From PGZG01 sp046292765 (GTDB lineage Bacteria; Pseudomonadota; Gammaproteobacteria; Pseudomonadales; Alcanivoracaceae), in the NCBI GenBank assembly GCA_046292765.1, contig JBKBQA010000004.1:62001-126000 (forward strand): 64,000 nt of DNA, given 5' to 3'. The translations under genes and the position numbers were made by a program. Under the pieces are notes generated by a model, which made no database searches, was not told the origin of the DNA, and saw only the letters and a list, made by a program, of their open reading frames with translations. Positions 17,393-26,600 of the stretch are shown here, piece by piece (within the stretch, counting starts at the first letter, position 1; the number at the start of each line of letters is the position of its first letter).

Positions 17393-18625
17393 ATGGCGAC
17401 CTCAGGCAGCGAAAAAATGTACGTGGGACTCGATGTTGGCACCTCCAAAGTGGTTGCCATCGTCGGACAGGTCGGACCGGATGGTTCGATGGAGATCGTC
17501 GGCATCGGCTCTCACCCGTCGCGAGGCATGCGCAAGGGCGTAGTGGTGGATATCGAAGCCACGGTGCGATCTATTCAGCGCGCGGTGGAAGAGGCGGAGC
17601 TGATGGCGGGTTGTCAGGTGCACTCGGTGTATGCCGGCATCGCCGGATCCCACGTCCGCAGTCTCAACTCCCAGGGCATGGTGGCGATCCGCGAGCGTGA
17701 GGTGGCGCAGGCGGATATCGAGCGGGTGCTGGATGCTGCGCAGGCCGTGGTAATTCCGGCAGACCAGAAGGTGCTGCATGTACTGCCACAGGAGTACATC
17801 GTCGACACCCAGGAGGGTGTGCGCGAGCCGATCGGCATGAGCGGTGTTCGGTTGGAGGCGCGAGTGCATTTGGTGTCTTGCGCGGTGAATGCGGCACAGA
17901 ACATCGAGAAATGTATTCGCCGCTGCGGCCTGGATGTGGAGGACATTATTCTCGAGCAGGTGGCATCGAGTTATGCGGTCCTGACCGACGATGAGCGGGA
18001 GCTCGGTGTGTGCATGGTCGATATCGGTGGTGGCACGACTGACATCGCGATCTTCACCGACGGCGCCATTCGCCACACCGCCAATATCCCCATTGCCGGC
18101 GATCAGGTCACCAATGACATTGCCATGGCGCTGCGGACACCGAAGCAACACGCCGATGAGCTGAAAATTCGCTATGCCTGTGCGTTGACCCAGTTGGCGG
18201 GTGTGGATGAGACGATCAAGGTGCCGAGCGTAGGCGACCGTCCCCCGCGGACCCTGTCGCGCCAGAATCTGGCCGAAGTGGTGGAGCCGCGTTACGACGA
18301 GTTGTTCACGCTGGTGCAAGCAGAGATTCGCCGCTCCGGTCTTGAAGAGATGATTCCAGGGGGCATCGTGCTGACCGGTGGTGCATCGAAAATCGAAGGC
18401 GCGGTCGACCTCGCTGAGGAGATTTTCCACATGCCGGTGCGCCTGGGTATGCCGCAGGGCGTCACTGGCCTTACCGATGTGGTGCGTAATCCGATCTACG
18501 CCACGGCAGTGGGCTTGTTGTTGTATGCACACAAGCATGAACAGGATCAACGATCAGCACGCAGTAACAGCGGATCGGCGGACTGGATCGAACGCTTCAA
18601 GCGTTTTTTCCAGGGAAATTTCTGA
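17393..18625 (+). CDS. ftsA: FtsA, actin-like membrane tether for FtsZ
   Basis: The 410-residue actin-fold ATPase links FtsZ filaments to the membrane. The phosphate-1 loop GLDVGTSKV lies near the N-terminus and the phosphate-2 motif VDIGGGTTDIA in the middle. The C-terminal tail, SADWIERFKRFFQGNF, is a typical amphipathic membrane-targeting helix. Open frame extends far upstream, but the ATG at 17393 matches the family's N-terminal length; its ribosome binding site is weak. Confidence 0.96.
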   Translation: MATSGSEKMYVGLDVGTSKVVAIVGQVGPDGSMEIVGIGSHPSRGMRKGVVVDIEATVRSIQRAVEEAELMAGCQVHSVYAGIAGSHVRSLNSQGMVAIREREVAQADIERVLDAAQAVVIPADQKVLHVLPQEYIVDTQEGVREPIGMSGVRLEARVHLVSCAVNAAQNIEKCIRRCGLDVEDIILEQVASSYAVLTDDERELGVCMVDIGGGTTDIAIFTDGAIRHTANIPIAGDQVTNDIAMALRTPKQHADELKIRYACALTQLAGVDETIKVPSVGDRPPRTLSRQNLAEVVEPRYDELFTLVQAEIRRSGLEEMIPGGIVLTGGASKIEGAVDLAEEIFHMPVRLGMPQGVTGLTDVVRNPIYATAVGLLLYAHKHEQDQRSARSNSGSADWIERFKRFFQGNF

Positions 18626-18695
18626 TCGGGTCCAATGATGGATCCGGTCAGGCAAGAGCAAGGGTCGAAAACAGGGAAACAACTGGGAGATGGTC

Positions 18696-19862
18696 ATGAC
18701 TATGCATTTTAAACTGGAAGACGGCGTACCTCATGGTGCGGTGATCAAGGTGGTGGGCGTGGGCGGTGGCGGTGGTAACGCCGTCGAGCACATGGTGCGT
18801 TCCAATGTTGATGGCGTCGAGTTTATCTGCGCCAATACCGATGCACAGGCGCTGCGCAATGCATCAACGCGTACCGTGCTGCAGCTCGGTGGCCAGGTTA
18901 CCAAGGGCCTGGGCGCCGGCGCCAATCCGGATGTCGGTCGTCAGTCGGCGATTGAAGACCGTGAGCGCATCGCGGAATTGCTGCAGGGCGCCGATATGGT
19001 GTTCGTAACGGCCGGCATGGGCGGTGGCACCGGTACCGGTGCGGCGCCGATCGTGGCGGAAGTGGCGAAGGATCTGGGCATTCTCACCGTGGCGGTGGTG
19101 ACCAAGCCGTTCCCGTTCGAAGGCCGCAAGCGCATGCAGGTGGCAGAGGCGGGCATCGCGGCACTGCGCGAGCATGTTGATTCACTGATCACTATTCCGA
19201 ATGAAAAGCTGCAGGCCGTGCTCGGCGGTGGTACCACGCTGCTGGATGCGTTCAAGGCCGCTAACGACGTGCTGCTCGGCGCGGTCAAGGGCATCTCGGA
19301 TCTGATCACCAAGGGCGGCATCATTAACGTCGACTTTGCCGACGTGCGCACGGTGATGAGCGAGATGGGCATGGCGATGATGGGTACCGGTACTGCGTCC
19401 GGGCCGAATCGCGCTGAGGAGGCGGCCCGCAAGGCGATCTGCAGCCCGCTGCTGGAAGACGTCGACCTGCAGGGCGCCCGTGGCCTGCTGATCAACATCA
19501 GTGGCAACACCGACATCTCGCTGGAAGAGTACAGTCTGGTGAACCAGATCATCGCTGATATGGCCCATCAGGATGCCAATATCATTATCGGTACCGCGAT
19601 TGATCCGGAAATGGGCGACGCGCTGTCGGTGACGGTGGTGGCCACCGGTCTTGGTCAGGCACAGGAACTGAAGGTGGTACGTGGCGGTCGCAGCGCCCAC
19701 TACGCCGAGGGTGCGCCCAACTACCGGGATCTCGACAAGCCCGCCGTGGAGCGTCGTTACCCCCGCGAGCCGGCTCCGGCACGCAGTGCACCAGCGGTCA
19801 ACACGGCCGAGGACCTCAGTTTTATTGATATCCCGACGTTCCTCCGGCGTCAGGCGGACTGA
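18696..19862 (+). CDS. ftsZ: FtsZ, tubulin-like cell division GTPase
   Basis: The 388-residue GTPase polymerises into the Z-ring. The GVGGGGGNAV loop, the tubulin signature GGGTGTG and the C-terminal peptide DIPTFLRRQAD, which binds FtsA and ZipA, are all present. Three in-frame ATGs occur (18690, 18696, 18702); GGGAGA at 18685-18690 gives a 5-nt spacing only for 18696, which I chose. A 70-nt gap separates it from ftsA. Confidence 0.97.
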   Translation: MTMHFKLEDGVPHGAVIKVVGVGGGGGNAVEHMVRSNVDGVEFICANTDAQALRNASTRTVLQLGGQVTKGLGAGANPDVGRQSAIEDRERIAELLQGADMVFVTAGMGGGTGTGAAPIVAEVAKDLGILTVAVVTKPFPFEGRKRMQVAEAGIAALREHVDSLITIPNEKLQAVLGGGTTLLDAFKAANDVLLGAVKGISDLITKGGIINVDFADVRTVMSEMGMAMMGTGTASGPNRAEEAARKAICSPLLEDVDLQGARGLLINISGNTDISLEEYSLVNQIIADMAHQDANIIIGTAIDPEMGDALSVTVVATGLGQAQELKVVRGGRSAHYAEGAPNYRDLDKPAVERRYPREPAPARSAPAVNTAEDLSFIDIPTFLRRQAD

Positions 19863-19933
19863 GGGGCGGGACGGCCAATGGTGCGTGGAACCATCCTTTG
19901 CTACCATGCCGGCCCTGCCAAGCCTTGACTTTT

Positions 19934-19948
19934 GCGCCCCTGGGGCGC
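19934..19948. repeat. Short GC-rich palindrome upstream of lpxC
   Basis: GCGCCCC and GGGGCGC flank a single T, a 7-bp-arm inverted repeat ending 19 nt before the lpxC start. It could be an operator or a small leader hairpin; nothing else here identifies it. Confidence 0.35.
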
Positions 19949-19967
19949 CTGCCAGAGTGGCCAGAGA

Positions 19968-20882
19968 ATGATCAGACAGAGAACACTGAAGAACGTCATC
20001 CGGGCAACCGGGATCGGATTGCACACTGGTGAGAAGGTCTATCTCACCGTGCGCCCGGCCCCGATTGATACCGGCATTATCTTCCGTCGTGTTGACCTCG
20101 ACCCGGTTGTGGAAATCCCTGCCGCGGCGGAGAACGTTGGGGAGACGACCCTCTCCTCGACGCTGGTCAAGGGTGACGTCAAGGTGGGCACTGTCGAGCA
20201 TTTCCTGTCCGCCATGGCCGGCCTCGGCATCGACAACGCCTATGTGGAGTTGTCGGCGCCGGAGGTGCCGATCATGGACGGTAGCGCCGGTCCGTTCGTG
20301 TTTCTGCTCCAGTCCGCCGGGATCCAGGAGCAGGATGCCCTGAAGAAGTTTATCCGTATCAAGAAGCCAGTGAAGGTGGAGGAAGACGACAAATCCGCCA
20401 CTTTCCTGCCGTTTGACGGCTTCAAGGTCAGCTTTGAGATCGAGTTCGATCACCCTGTTTTCCGCGGTCGTACCCAGACGGCCAGCATCGATTTCTCCTC
20501 CACTTCTTTCGTCAAGGAGGTGGCCCGCGCCAGAACGTTCGGTTTCATGCGCGACATTGAATATCTGCGCTCCAAGAATCTGGCCCTGGGCGGCAGTGTC
20601 AATAACGCCATCGTGGTGGATGACTTCCGCATCCTTAACGAGGACGGCCTGCGCTACGAGGACGAGTTCGTCAAACACAAGATGCTCGATGCCATCGGCG
20701 ACCTGTATCTGCTCGGCTTCAGTCTGATCGGCGAGTTCGTGGGCCACAAATCGGGCCATGCGCTTAATAATCAGTTGCTGCGCCGACTGATGGCGGAGCC
20801 GGATGCGTGGGAAGTGGTGACCTTCGATAATGCGGATACCGCGCCGATTTCCTACATGAAGCCTGTGCTCGCCGCTGAGTAA
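19968..20882 (+). CDS. lpxC: LpxC, UDP-3-O-acyl-GlcNAc deacetylase
   Basis: The 304-residue zinc amidase carries out the committed step of lipid A synthesis. The zinc ligands are visible as H78 (in GTVEHFLSAM), H237 and D241 (in HKMLDAIGD), and the catalytic H264 is in GHKSGH; the positions are one less than those of the E. coli enzyme. Open frame extends 12 codons upstream, but MIRQRTLKNVI is the conserved N-terminus. It follows ftsZ by 105 nt and ends just before a terminator that closes the cluster. Confidence 0.97.
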   Translation: MIRQRTLKNVIRATGIGLHTGEKVYLTVRPAPIDTGIIFRRVDLDPVVEIPAAAENVGETTLSSTLVKGDVKVGTVEHFLSAMAGLGIDNAYVELSAPEVPIMDGSAGPFVFLLQSAGIQEQDALKKFIRIKKPVKVEEDDKSATFLPFDGFKVSFEIEFDHPVFRGRTQTASIDFSSTSFVKEVARARTFGFMRDIEYLRSKNLALGGSVNNAIVVDDFRILNEDGLRYEDEFVKHKMLDAIGDLYLLGFSLIGEFVGHKSGHALNNQLLRRLMAEPDAWEVVTFDNADTAPISYMKPVLAAE

Positions 20883-20914
20883 GCGTTCGCTCACTTCGGC
20901 CATGGCCGCGCCAG

Positions 20915-20937
20915 AAGGCCCCTTGATGGGGCCTTTT
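20915..20937. terminator. Intrinsic terminator after lpxC (possibly bidirectional)
   Basis: AAGGCCCC and GGGGCCTT arms with a 5-nt loop are followed by T residues. It lies between convergent lpxC and dciA and could serve both, since the left arm begins with A residues. Confidence 0.85.
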
Positions 20938-20974
20938 ACGTTTTCAGCGTTGTGACCGGCACCAAGGAAATGAT

Positions 20975-21418
20975 TCAGCCTTTTGGGTCAGACTTGTCGT
21001 TGTCGGGCAGGCCCAGTGCAGCCAGTCGGGCCAGTGCCTCGGCCAGCGGCGCATAGTCGCAGTGCCGGGCCGCGTCGTCGAGGATAGACGCCGCTTCCGC
21101 TCCAAGTTCCGGGGCGGTGAGAGAAGAGGGACGGTGGACCGGCTCCGCCGGCGTCTGAACCCGGACGGTGAAACTGGTAGCGCCGGCCTCTTTTGCCAGC
21201 CGCGGTCCGTGGAAGCGGAGCATCTGGGCTACCGCACTGGTGTCGGCGATCAGCAGCAGCTCGCCGTCGAGCAGGTGGGCCCGGGTTTTCATCGCCAGAG
21301 CCGGCGGCAGGGCTGCCAACTTTAGCTCATCCGGGCCGGTCTGAACGCCGCCCTGAAGCTGGCGACCGAGGGCGCCAAGCAGGGTATCGAGGGAGGGCGG
21401 TAAGGTTGCATTGCTCAT
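20975..21418 (-). CDS. dciA: DciA-like DUF721 protein, probable replicative helicase loader
   Basis: A 147-residue protein I place in the DUF721/DciA family. DciA recruits the replicative helicase DnaB in most bacteria that lack DnaC. The evidence is mixed. The fold pattern (helical N-terminus, then strand-rich LLLIADTSAVAQMLRFHGPRLAKEAG, in which a hydrophobic strand precedes an arginine-containing helix) resembles the KH-like DciA core. The slot between lpxC and an M23 peptidase gene ahead of secA is where pseudomonads carry this gene. The C-terminal third is poorly conserved. Confidence 0.75.
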   Translation of the reverse strand: MSNATLPPSLDTLLGALGRQLQGGVQTGPDELKLAALPPALAMKTRAHLLDGELLLIADTSAVAQMLRFHGPRLAKEAGATSFTVRVQTPAEPVHRPSSLTAPELGAEAASILDDAARHCDYAPLAEALARLAALGLPDNDKSDPKG

Positions 21419-21511
21419 GATGTTTTCTTAGCATTGACCGAACTGTTTAGAAAATAACCGAAAAAACAATCCCAACTGCTTGAATGCAAAGGGAAAAACG
21501 GCGAGTCAGGT

Positions 21512-22444
21512 ATGAACATCATTATTCTCAATCCGCGTCGGGGCGGCTCCCGGACCCTGCATCTGCCCCGCTGGCTAGGTTGGGCTGGGGCGCTGGTTCT
21601 GTTTGTTGTCCCGGTGGCAGTCGGGTTCGGTACCTACTATATCAGCCATTATGTCGATCAGCCGCTGTTCAGTGCCGAGGTTGCAGAGCGCTGGCATCGG
21701 GATGTACGCGGCCACCGCCACGAGCTGGCGGACCTCCAGCGTCAGGCGGACGAAGATGTGCGGGCGCTGACGATCCGGATGGCGGACATGCAGGCCCGTC
21801 TGTTGCGTCTTGATGCGCTTGGCGAGCGGTTGCTGGATGTGGCGGGCATTCGTGCCGATGAATTCGATTTCTCCAGCGCTCCGGCGATTGGTGGTCCGGA
21901 GGCCTTTGCCGAGATGGGTGATCTGGCCTACAGCCCGCCGCCGTTTGTTGATGCGCTTGGCGAGCTGGCGGCGACTCTGGAACGTCGGGAGCAGCAACTG
22001 AATATTCTCGAAGGCCTGATGAACAACCGTCGTCAGGAGCGCGAAGCGGCACTGTCCGGTCGTCCGGTGGCGCGGGGCTGGTTGTCATCCCGTTTTGGCC
22101 ATCGTACCGATCCGTTCACCGGCCGGTTGGCTCAGCATCGCGGAGTGGATTTTGCCGGCAAGGAAGGCACTGAAATTGTTTCCACCGGCGCCGGTGTGGT
22201 GACCTTTTCTGGCGATCGCTGGGGCTACGGTAATCTGGTGGAGATCAATCACGGCAATGGCCTGACCACCCGTTATGCTCATGCCCGCGACCTGCTGGTC
22301 AACACCGGCGACATCGTTCGCGCCGGCGAGCCGGTGGCGACGATTGGTTCCACGGGCCGCTCTACCGGTCCCCATGTCCATTACGAAGTGCTGCGCAACG
22401 GCCAGCACATCAACCCGGAGCCGTTCCTGCACCGCGCCCGCTAG
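21512..22444 (+). CDS. M23 (LytM) family zinc metallopeptidase, membrane-anchored
   Basis: A 310-residue protein with one N-terminal membrane segment (about residues 24-46), a coiled-coil stretch (residues 60-110 and 150-170) and a C-terminal LytM domain. The zinc motifs are intact: HRGVDFAG (HxxxD) and GPHVHYEV (HxH), so it should be an active peptidoglycan endopeptidase rather than a degenerate EnvC/NlpD-type activator. It stands alone between divergent dciA and secA, each separated by a terminator or promoter region. Confidence 0.92.
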   Translation: MNIIILNPRRGGSRTLHLPRWLGWAGALVLFVVPVAVGFGTYYISHYVDQPLFSAEVAERWHRDVRGHRHELADLQRQADEDVRALTIRMADMQARLLRLDALGERLLDVAGIRADEFDFSSAPAIGGPEAFAEMGDLAYSPPPFVDALGELAATLERREQQLNILEGLMNNRRQEREAALSGRPVARGWLSSRFGHRTDPFTGRLAQHRGVDFAGKEGTEIVSTGAGVVTFSGDRWGYGNLVEINHGNGLTTRYAHARDLLVNTGDIVRAGEPVATIGSTGRSTGPHVHYEVLRNGQHINPEPFLHRAR

Positions 22445-22495
22445 CCTGCTTCGACTGGTTGATATTTAGTCAGTCCAGCCTCCCGTTTCCCCCAG

Positions 22496-22521
22496 AAAGG
22501 CCCGTTAACCGGGCCTTTCCC
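22496..22521 (+). terminator. Intrinsic terminator after the M23 peptidase gene
   Basis: AAAGGCCCG and CGGGCCTTT form a 9-bp stem with a TTAAC loop, followed by CCCTTATAT. Confidence 0.8.
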
Positions 22522-22550
22522 TTATATCAGTGCCGCTGAAGGGGTAGAAT
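22522..22550 (+). promoter_or_regulatory. Candidate secA promoter
   Basis: TTATAT (22522-22527) and TAGAAT (22545-22550) are separated by 17 nt, about 70 nt before the secA start. The -10 is good and the -35 weak. Confidence 0.4.
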
Positions 22551-22618
22551 GTCGCCTCTCGCGAGGCGTGCCCCGAGGGCCGCGCCGCACATTCACGACA
22601 CAGGAAAGCGGACGTTCC

Positions 22619-25357
22619 ATGCTGGCTACTGTATTCAAGAAAATTTTTGGTTCGAAGAACGATCGTGAACTGCGCCGGATGGGCAAGCTGGTGGCAGACA
22701 TCAACGCGCTGGCCGAGTCGGTGGCATCGCTGTCGGATGACGCGCTGCGTCGGCAGACCACAGAGATGCAGCAGGCCTACCGCGACGGCAAGACCCTCGA
22801 TGAGCTGTTGCCGCAGGCCTTTGCGGTGGCCCGGGAAGCGGCCACTCGGGCGATGAAGATGCGCCACTTCGATGTCCAGTTACTTGGTGGTATTGCCCTG
22901 CATGAAGGCCACATCGCCGAGATGCGCACCGGCGAGGGTAAAACCCTGACGGCGACCCTGCCGGTGTATCTCAATGCGCTGTCCGGCAAGGGCGTGCATG
23001 TGGTGACGGTAAACGATTATCTGGCCGAGCGTGATGCCAACTGGATGCGGCCGCTGTATGAGTTTCTCGGCATGTCTGTGGGCGTAATCATGTCGCAGCA
23101 GCCTCAGGAGCAGAAGCGCGAGGCCTATGCCGCCGACATCACCTACGGCACCAACAACGAATTCGGTTTTGATTTCCTGCGCGACAACATGGTGTTTCGC
23201 CTCGACGACAAGGTACAGCGTGGCTTGAACTATGCTGTGGTCGATGAAGTCGACTCGATCCTGATCGATGAAGCTCGCACCCCGCTGATCATTTCCGGTC
23301 CGGCGGCGGATTCCTCCGAAATGTACCAGCGGGTCAACAAGCTGATACCGCTGCTGAAGCAGCAGACGGAGGAACGTGAGGGCGACTTCTTCGTCGATGA
23401 AAAGCATCGACAGGTGGAATTGACCGAAGACGGCCACCAGAAAATTGAAGAGTTGCTGATTGGCAATGACTTGTTGAAGGAAGGCGAAAGCCTCTATGCG
23501 CCCCATAATCTTGGCACCCTTCACCATGTTCATGCCAGCCTGAAGGCGCATGCCCTGTTCCACAAGGACAAGGACTACATCGTCCAGAATGGCCAGATTG
23601 TTATCGTCGACGAGCACACCGGTCGGACCATGCCGGGTCGTCGCTGGTCTGAAGGCATACACCAGGCGGTGGAAGCGAAAGAAGGTGTGCGCATCCAGCA
23701 GGAAAACCAGACGCTGGCATCAACCACCTTCCAGAACTACTTCCGTCTTTACTCCAAGCTCGCCGGCATGACCGGTACCGCCGACACTGAAGCGCCGGAA
23801 TTCCGGCAGATCTACGGCATGGATGTGGTGGTGGTTCCGACCAACCGGCCCATGGTGCGGATTGACGCCGAGGATCTGGTGTATCTGTCACTGGAAGAAA
23901 AATTTGACGCCATCATCGATGAAGTAAACGCTGCAGTGGAGAAGGGCGCGCCGGTGCTGGTGGGTACCGCCACCATCGCCGCATCGGAATATCTCTCGCA
24001 GCGCCTCGACAAGGCGAAAATCAAGCATCAGGTACTGAACGCCAAGTTTCACAAGAAGGAAGCGGAGATTATCTCTCAGGCCGGTCGTCCTGGCGCGGTC
24101 ACCATCGCTACCAATATGGCCGGCCGCGGTACCGATATCGTCTTGGGCGGCAACCCTCAGGAACAGATCAAGCAGCTGGAAAATCCCGATCCGGCACAGA
24201 TCGCGGTGATTGAGAAAGAGTGGAAGGAGAGTCAACAGAAGGTGTTGGCCGCCGGCGGCTTGCACATTATCGGCACCGAGCGTCACGAATCCCGGCGGAT
24301 TGATAACCAGCTGCGCGGCCGCGCGGGCCGTCAGGGTGATCCGGGCTACACCCGTTTCTTCCTGTCGATGGAAGACGACCTGATGCGGATCTTCGCCTCC
24401 GACCGCATTCGCAACATGATGCGGTCACTGGGTATGGAAAAAGGCGAAGCGATTGAGCATCGCTGGGTTACCCGGGCGATTGAGAACGCCCAGCGCAAGG
24501 TCGAGTCGCGCAACTTCGATATTCGTAAAAACCTGCTCGAATACGACGATGTCGCTAACGACCAGCGTCGCGTGGTGTATCACCAGCGCGATGAGATTCT
24601 TGACGCGGTGGATTTGTCCGCCAGTGTCTCCGGTATTCGCGTGGATGTGGTTACTGAAGTTGTGCAGGAGTACATGCCGCCTGGCTCCATGGAAGAGCAA
24701 TGGGATATCGCCAAGATGGAGAAGGTGCTGGAGGCAGAGTTCCATTGCCGTGCGCCGGTGTCCGCGTGGCTAAAGGCCGACAAGCAGCTGCATATCGAAG
24801 GCGTTACCCAGCGTGTGCTGGAGCAGATGGAAAAAGAGTACGCAGCCAAGGAAGCTGAGCTGGAGCATCGTGATTTTGATGTCGGCGAGCTGCGCAAGGT
24901 CGAAAAGCACATCATGCTGCAGGTGCTGGACCGTCACTGGAAAGACCACCTGGCGAGCATGGATCAGCTGCGTCAGGGTATTCACCTGCGCGGCTACGCC
25001 CAGAAGAACCCGAAGCAGGAATACAAGCGCGAGGCGTTCCAGCTGTTCCAGCACATGATGAATCAGATTCAGCATCAGCTGATTCGTGTGTTGCACACGC
25101 TCGAGCTGCGTCGTGATGACGAGCTTGAGCAGATGGAGAAGCAGCGCGCCGAAGAGGCCCGTCGTCAGGCCGAGCGCATGCAGGCAATGATGCCGCCGGT
25201 ATCAGAGGACGGCCTGCCGCCGTTGCCATCTGCTCAGCCCGCCACAGCAGCGCCGCAGCAACCAGTGGTGCGTGACGTACCGAAGGTTGGCCGTAATGAT
25301 CCCTGTCCTTGTGGCTCGGGCAAAAAGTACAAGCAGTGTCACGGGTTGCTGAAGTAA
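22619..25357 (+). CDS. secA: SecA, preprotein translocase ATPase
   Basis: The 912-residue motor drives post-translational export through SecYEG. The Walker A loop is MRTGEGKT, followed by DEVDSILIDEARTP (DEAD-type Walker B region), ATNMAGRGTDI and the C-terminal zinc motif CPCGSGKKYKQCHG that binds SecB and phospholipid. An open frame runs 17 codons upstream, but MLATVFKKIFGSKNDR is the family's conserved beginning. Confidence 0.98.
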   Translation: MLATVFKKIFGSKNDRELRRMGKLVADINALAESVASLSDDALRRQTTEMQQAYRDGKTLDELLPQAFAVAREAATRAMKMRHFDVQLLGGIALHEGHIAEMRTGEGKTLTATLPVYLNALSGKGVHVVTVNDYLAERDANWMRPLYEFLGMSVGVIMSQQPQEQKREAYAADITYGTNNEFGFDFLRDNMVFRLDDKVQRGLNYAVVDEVDSILIDEARTPLIISGPAADSSEMYQRVNKLIPLLKQQTEEREGDFFVDEKHRQVELTEDGHQKIEELLIGNDLLKEGESLYAPHNLGTLHHVHASLKAHALFHKDKDYIVQNGQIVIVDEHTGRTMPGRRWSEGIHQAVEAKEGVRIQQENQTLASTTFQNYFRLYSKLAGMTGTADTEAPEFRQIYGMDVVVVPTNRPMVRIDAEDLVYLSLEEKFDAIIDEVNAAVEKGAPVLVGTATIAASEYLSQRLDKAKIKHQVLNAKFHKKEAEIISQAGRPGAVTIATNMAGRGTDIVLGGNPQEQIKQLENPDPAQIAVIEKEWKESQQKVLAAGGLHIIGTERHESRRIDNQLRGRAGRQGDPGYTRFFLSMEDDLMRIFASDRIRNMMRSLGMEKGEAIEHRWVTRAIENAQRKVESRNFDIRKNLLEYDDVANDQRRVVYHQRDEILDAVDLSASVSGIRVDVVTEVVQEYMPPGSMEEQWDIAKMEKVLEAEFHCRAPVSAWLKADKQLHIEGVTQRVLEQMEKEYAAKEAELEHRDFDVGELRKVEKHIMLQVLDRHWKDHLASMDQLRQGIHLRGYAQKNPKQEYKREAFQLFQHMMNQIQHQLIRVLHTLELRRDDELEQMEKQRAEEARRQAERMQAMMPPVSEDGLPPLPSAQPATAAPQQPVVRDVPKVGRNDPCPCGSGKKYKQCHGLLK

Positions 25358-25394
25358 ATCCAGTTAACGACGGCGCGAGCCGACAGGAGTGCAG

Positions 25395-26600
25395 GTGAGT
25401 CAGGTGAGCTGGTTGCCGGTGTCCGGCGTGCGGGTGTCAGCGGTCAAGGCCCATGTGAAGAAGCCGGATCGTTATGATCTGGTGTTGTTCGAGCTGGTAG
25501 AGGGCGCCACCACTGCGGGCGTGTTCACGCTCAATCGCTTCTGCGCCGCACCTGTGCAGGTGGCAAGACAGCATCTTGCTGCCGCCGCGCCTCGCTACCT
25601 GATGATCAACACCGGTTATGCCAATGCCGGTACCGGGGAGCGTGGCATGGCCAACTGCCTTGCCAGCTGTGATGTGCTGGCCGCCGCCACTGGCTGTGCC
25701 CGCGAGCAGGTCCTGCCGTTTTCCACCGGAGTCATTGGTGAGCTGTTCACGCTGCCGCCGTTCGAGCGAGGACTGCCTGCGGCCGTCGCTGCCCTCGACG
25801 AGCATGGCTGGGGGCTGGCGTCGGAGGGCATCATGACCACTGACACCCGCCCCAAGATCGCTTCCCATCGAATCGAGCTGCATGGTGTGCCGGTCACGGT
25901 CACCGGGATCGCCAAGGGCGCCGGCATGATCAAACCGAACATGGCTACCATGCTCGGCTTTATTGCCACCGATGCCACTATTGACGCTGAGCTGCTGCAA
26001 CGCTGGGTCAAGCAACTGGCGGATCAGTCGTTCAACTGCATCAGCATCGACGGCGATACCAGCACCAATGATGCCTGCATGCTGGTCGCCACTGGCAAGG
26101 CGGGTATGGCCGCCGCTGTGGTCGAAGGCAGCCCCGAGGCCGACACCCTGTTTGCGGCATTGCAAAAGGTGTTTGTCGAGCTGGCTCACGCCATCGTTCG
26201 CGACGGGGAAGGCGCCACCAAGTTTGTCGAGGTGCGAGTCGAGCAGGCGGCTAGTGATCAGGATGCCCGTGCCATTGCCGAAACCGTGGCGCACTCACCA
26301 CTGGTCAAGACGGCGCTGTTTGCTTCCGACCCCAACTGGGGTCGGATTCTTGCAGCGGTGGGTCGCGCACCGATTGCGGCGCTGGATGTCGAGCGCGTAA
26401 ACATCTGGCTCGATGATGTGCAGATCGTTGCCAACGGTGCCGTGGCGCCGGATTACACTGAGGCCCGCGGCGCTGCGGTGATGGCGCAGGGCGACATTCA
26501 GATCACCATTCGGCTGGCCGCCGGTGACGGTGCAGCCACCGTGTGGACCTGCGATTTCAGCTACGACTACGTCAAGATCAATGCCGAGTACCGCACCTGA
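25395..26600 (+). CDS. argJ: ArgJ, ornithine acetyltransferase / N-acetylglutamate synthase
   Basis: The 401-residue enzyme recycles the acetyl group from N-acetylornithine to glutamate in arginine synthesis. The autoproteolytic site is in KPNMATMLGF, where the Thr becomes the N-terminal nucleophile of the beta chain. Start choice: GTG at 25395, with ACAGGAG ending 5 nt upstream, is better than the GTG at 25389 that overlaps this site. ArgJ following secA is the pseudomonad order. Confidence 0.95.
   Translation: MSQVSWLPVSGVRVSAVKAHVKKPDRYDLVLFELVEGATTAGVFTLNRFCAAPVQVARQHLAAAAPRYLMINTGYANAGTGERGMANCLASCDVLAAATGCAREQVLPFSTGVIGELFTLPPFERGLPAAVAALDEHGWGLASEGIMTTDTRPKIASHRIELHGVPVTVTGIAKGAGMIKPNMATMLGFIATDATIDAELLQRWVKQLADQSFNCISIDGDTSTNDACMLVATGKAGMAAAVVEGSPEADTLFAALQKVFVELAHAIVRDGEGATKFVEVRVEQAASDQDARAIAETVAHSPLVKTALFASDPNWGRILAAVGRAPIAALDVERVNIWLDDVQIVANGAVAPDYTEARGAAVMAQGDIQITIRLAAGDGAATVWTCDFSYDYVKINAEYRT

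Noticed and set aside
19182..20903. 573-codon open frame on the minus strand across ftsZ and lpxC
   Set aside because: It is the antisense shadow of two fully conserved genes; the translation shows no recognisable domain and is rich in His, Arg and Gln, as expected from GC-rich reverse frames.
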